Shown here: positions 3,029 to 5,377 of the stretch, piece by piece
Layout of the letters: the number at the start of each line of letters is the position of its first letter
Numbering within the stretch: position 1 is the stretch's first letter
Source of the DNA: Zoogloeaceae bacterium
GTDB lineage: Bacteria > Pseudomonadota > Gammaproteobacteria > Burkholderiales > Rhodocyclaceae
Direction: 5' to 3'
DNA: 5,377 nucleotides
Assembly (NCBI GenBank): GCA_031290535.1
Contig: JAITNI010000119.1
Location: forward strand, 1-5,377
Made by a program: the position numbers and the translations under genes
Notes under the pieces: generated by a model
The model's input: only the letters and a program-made list of their open reading frames with translations
Databases searched by the model: none
Told to the model about the DNA's origin: nothing

Positions 3029-5377
3029 CCTCCGCTCTGCACCAGTTCGCCCAGACCCTGCATGAAAAATTCTCCTCGCATGTGACGGGAGAACCGGAAG
3101 AGCAGCTCCGCGCCCCGTTTGAGCAATTGCTGGCCGCCGCAGGGCGGGAGTTGGGTTTTGCGAATGTGCTGCCGATTGGCGAGACCCTGCTGACGAACAT
3201 CGGGCGGCCTGATTATGGCGTTGCCCTGAATACGCTCCTGTGCGGACATGTCGAACTCAAGGCGCCGGGCAAGGGGGCGGATACCGCGAAACTCAAGGGG
3301 CATGACAGGGCGCAGTGGGAACGCTTCAAAAACCTGCCCAACATCCTCTATAGCGACGGGCAGGCCTTTGCCCTGTATCGCCTTGGCAAACTGGTTCGCA
3401 GTTTCTCGTTGCCGCAAAATCCGTGCGCCGTGGGCGCGGCGGCGGTGGAGGCGGAAAGCCTCCGCCAGTTTGGCGTGCTGCTCACCGACTTCCTCAATTG
3501 GGAACCCATCGTTCCCGGCAATGCCCGGCAACTGGTCGAATACCTCGCGCCGCTCTGTCGCAATCTGCGTGACGATGTGCTGGATGCGCTCAAAAAGGAC
3601 ATTCCCGCCGTGCGTTCCACCGCCAACGACTGGCGGCGCTACCTGTTCCCCGGCGCGGACGATGCCCATTTTGCCGATGCCTACGCCCAAACCGTCACCT
3701 TTTCCCTGTTATTGGCGCGTTCCAATGGCAGCGACACCCTGTTTCTGGACAAGGCCATCGCCTCGCTGACCCACGCCAGCAGCCTGCTTTCCCGCGCTTT
3801 GCAAGTGCTGACCGACCCTTTGGTCAACGCGCATTTGGGCGCTTCGCTGGAGGTGCTGATGCGCGTCATCAGCCGGGTGCCCTCCGGCACGATGAGCGGC
3901 GGGCGGCGCGACCCCTGGCTGAATTTCTACGAAGACTTTTTGGCCGAATACGACCCCAAACTGCGCCGCGACGCGGGGGCGTATTACACCCCGGTTGAGG
4001 TGGTCAAGGCGCAGGTTTGTCTGGTAGATGACATCCTGAAAACCAGATTGGGCAAGTCACTGGGGTTTGCGGCGGGTGGCGTGAATGTGCTTGACCCGGC
4101 GGTGGGGACTGGCACGTATCTTTTGGGCATTATCGAACACGCAATGGAAACCGTGCGCCAAAAAGAAGGCGACGGCGCATTACCCGCCCGCTCTTCTTTA
4201 TTGGGGAGTAATCTTTATGGCTTTGAAATCATGGTCGGACCCTATGCTGTTGCCTCGCTGCGCCTGACGCGCATGGTGCAGCAATATGGCGGTGAATTGC
4301 CTGAAGATGGCGTGCAGATCATGCTCAACAATACGCTGGAATCGCCGCACGAAAATATCCCGGAACTCCCCTTGTTTTATCAGCCGATCGGGGTGGAACA
4401 CAAACGCGCCAGGCGGGTGAAAGAGACCGTGCCGGTGCTGGTCTGCATCGGCAATCCGCCCTATGACCGCCACGCGGCGGTCAGCAAGGAAACGCTCGCG
4501 CTCACCGGCGGCTGGGTGCGCTGGGGCGAAGCGAAAGATGGACGAAACGCCATTATGGCGGACTTTATCGACCCGGTTAAACAAGCGGGCAAGGGGGGCA
4601 GCCTCAAGAATCTTTATAACCTGTATGTTTATTTTTGGCGCTTTGCGCTCTGGAAAACCTTTGAACACGACCTTGCCATTGACCGCCCCGGCGTGGTGAG
4701 TTTCATTACCGCCAGTTCCTTTATGGAGGGCGACGCTTTTTTGGGAATGCGCCAGCACATGCGCCGGGTCTGCGATGAAATCTGGGTGATTGATCTCGGC
4801 GGCGAAGGGCGCGGCACGCGGCAGGATGATAATGTCTTTGCCATCCAGACCCCGGTCGCCATTACCCTTGCCGTGCGCTATGGCAAGTCGCAACCGGAGA
4901 CCCCCGCGAAAGTGCATTACACGCGGATGGAGGGTTCGCGGGCGGAAAAGCTGGCGAAGCTGGAGCGCCTGCACTCTCTCGCCGATCTGAATTTTATGGA
5001 GTGCGGCGGCTTGCCGCCGCTTTCCAAAAGCGGGAGCAAGCTCCCGCACTCCATAAGCGAATGGAACGCCCCCTTTCGCCCTGCCGGAAAAGGCGATTAT
5101 TTTGACTGGCCGTTGTTGACGGATTTGATGCCCTGGCAGCAATCCGGGGTGAAATGTGGCCGTACATGGGTTATTTCGGCAAACAGGAAAACGTTAACCA
5201 ACCGCTTTCAGCAGCTTGCTAATTCCTCAGCAGCAGACCGGGCAACGCTTTTCAAAGACTCGCCCACGGGCAAAAAAATCAATGACAAGATAGGCACCCT
5301 GATTCCCGCCGCCACAGAAAAAACAAGAATTGCCGACCTTACAGCAGACACCTTGCTACCCAATATTTGCTTGTACT
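3025..5377 (+). CDS. Single-chain restriction-modification enzyme: PD-(D/E)XK nuclease plus N6-adenine methyltransferase, type ISP-like C-terminus (partial, 3' end off window)
   Basis: 784 codons, open from ATG 3025 to the right edge with no internal stop or frameshift. I read every codon. An N-terminal domain carries a PD-(D/E)XK nuclease signature: D63 (GRPDYG) and E77-x-K79 (VELKAPGKG). A mostly helical linker of about 230 residues follows. The methyltransferase then shows motif X (AYYTPVEVV, 319-327), SAM-binding motif I (LDPAVGTGTY, 356-365), motif II-like YGFEI (398-402) and catalytic motif IV NPPY (477-480), which marks an N6-adenine enzyme. From about residue 690 the sequence (LTDLMPWQQSG, then CGRTWVIS) resembles the C-terminal specificity domain of type ISP enzymes. 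No Walker A or helicase motifs occur between nuclease and methyltransferase, unlike true type ISP enzymes, so it is closer in layout to type IIG. It should cut unmodified DNA and methylate its own target. A 63-base repeat is translated in frame at residues 658-677. GC content falls to about 48% after 5160. The ATG overlaps the GNAT stop; AGAAAG (3011-3016) is a weak Shine-Dalgarno. Confidence 0.88.
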   Translation, partial: MTSALHQFAQTLHEKFSSHVTGEPEEQLRAPFEQLLAAAGRELGFANVLPIGETLLTNIGRPDYGVALNTLLCGHVELKAPGKGADTAKLKGHDRAQWERFKNLPNILYSDGQAFALYRLGKLVRSFSLPQNPCAVGAAAVEAESLRQFGVLLTDFLNWEPIVPGNARQLVEYLAPLCRNLRDDVLDALKKDIPAVRSTANDWRRYLFPGADDAHFADAYAQTVTFSLLLARSNGSDTLFLDKAIASLTHASSLLSRALQVLTDPLVNAHLGASLEVLMRVISRVPSGTMSGGRRDPWLNFYEDFLAEYDPKLRRDAGAYYTPVEVVKAQVCLVDDILKTRLGKSLGFAAGGVNVLDPAVGTGTYLLGIIEHAMETVRQKEGDGALPARSSLLGSNLYGFEIMVGPYAVASLRLTRMVQQYGGELPEDGVQIMLNNTLESPHENIPELPLFYQPIGVEHKRARRVKETVPVLVCIGNPPYDRHAAVSKETLALTGGWVRWGEAKDGRNAIMADFIDPVKQAGKGGSLKNLYNLYVYFWRFALWKTFEHDLAIDRPGVVSFITASSFMEGDAFLGMRQHMRRVCDEIWVIDLGGEGRGTRQDDNVFAIQTPVAITLAVRYGKSQPETPAKVHYTRMEGSRAEKLAKLERLHSLADLNFMECGGLPPLSKSGSKLPHSISEWNAPFRPAGKGDYFDWPLLTDLMPWQQSGVKCGRTWVISANRKTLTNRFQQLANSSAADRATLFKDSPTGKKINDKIGTLIPAATEKTRIADLTADTLLPNICLY
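4994..5056. repeat. 63-bp palindromic MITE/REP-like element inserted in frame
   Basis: TTATGGAGTGCGG (4994-5006) and CCGCACTCCATAA (5044-5056) are perfect 13-bp terminal inverted repeats. Inside are two perfect 8-bp hairpins: GCGGCGGC-TT-GCCGCCGC (5003-5020) and GCGGGAGC-AA-GCTCCCGC (5030-5047). They are joined by the linker TTTCCAAAA (5021-5029). The outer nine bases of each end (TTATGGAGT and ACTCCATAA) can pair at the same time as both hairpins, giving a three-way junction on single-stranded DNA or RNA. The length is exactly 21 codons, and the reading frame of the restriction-modification gene passes through without a stop, adding Met-Glu-Cys-Gly-Gly-Leu-Pro-Pro and onward to Ile677. No clear target-site duplication is seen. 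The GGAGTGCGGCGGC palindrome type is, to my recollection, repeated across several bacterial genomes. No transposase is encoded, so any movement would be in trans. Confidence 0.85.

Noticed and set aside
3265..3285. Walker A-like glycine/lysine run (APGKGADTAK) in the restriction gene
   Set aside because: The sequence lacks the GxxxxGK[ST] spacing and directly follows the ExK of the nuclease motif, so it belongs to the nuclease core and not to a nucleotide-binding loop.
4198..5142. 314-codon open frame on the minus strand opposite the methyltransferase
   Set aside because: Antisense to a region with clear methyltransferase motifs; it has no family resemblance and is rich in Arg, His and Ala, as expected of a shadow frame.

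Overview
The window looks like a piece of a GC-rich (roughly 60%) proteobacterial chromosome, most likely beta- or gammaproteobacterial. The AlaA protein follows E. coli AlaA almost residue for residue in its core, and the Mth938-type and ArnD-type proteins are of proteobacterial character. Genus cannot be read from the sequence. No RNA gene, CRISPR array, transposase or integrase is visible.

Layout. Positions 1-1016 hold a two-gene, leftward operon. The first gene is an Mth938/DUF498-domain protein (1016-639). The second, overlapping it by four bases, is an ArnD-like polysaccharide deacetylase that runs off the left edge and has lost most of the residues that bind metal in its family. Positions 1017-1177 are a divergent regulatory region with a consensus -10 box on the minus strand, a 10-bp palindrome, a leader hairpin and the alaA ribosome binding site. 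Positions 1178-2428 encode AlaA, the glutamate-pyruvate aminotransferase. Positions 2429-2572 are a non-coding block of short GC-rich repeats built on a TTGTCAGGG-type core, in direct and inverted copies. Positions 2573-3028 encode a small GNAT acetyltransferase. Its stop codon overlaps by four bases the start of a long gene (3025 to the right edge, 784 codons, no stop reached). That gene encodes a single-chain restriction-modification protein: PD-(D/E)XK nuclease motif, N6-adenine methyltransferase, and the start of a type ISP-like C-terminal specificity domain. No helicase domain is visible.

How they fit together. The left part and alaA look like core genome. The GNAT plus restriction-modification pair, bounded on its left by the repeat block, looks like an accessory insert placed downstream of alaA. 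The most striking structure is a 63-base palindromic element at 4994-5056 inside the restriction-modification gene. It has perfect 13-base terminal inverted repeats and two perfect internal 8-bp hairpins, and could fold as a three-way junction. It is exactly 21 codons long and translated in frame, so it adds about 20 residues to the protein without breaking it. About 100 bases further on, base composition drops to about 48% GC, which may mark a recombination boundary in the specificity domain.
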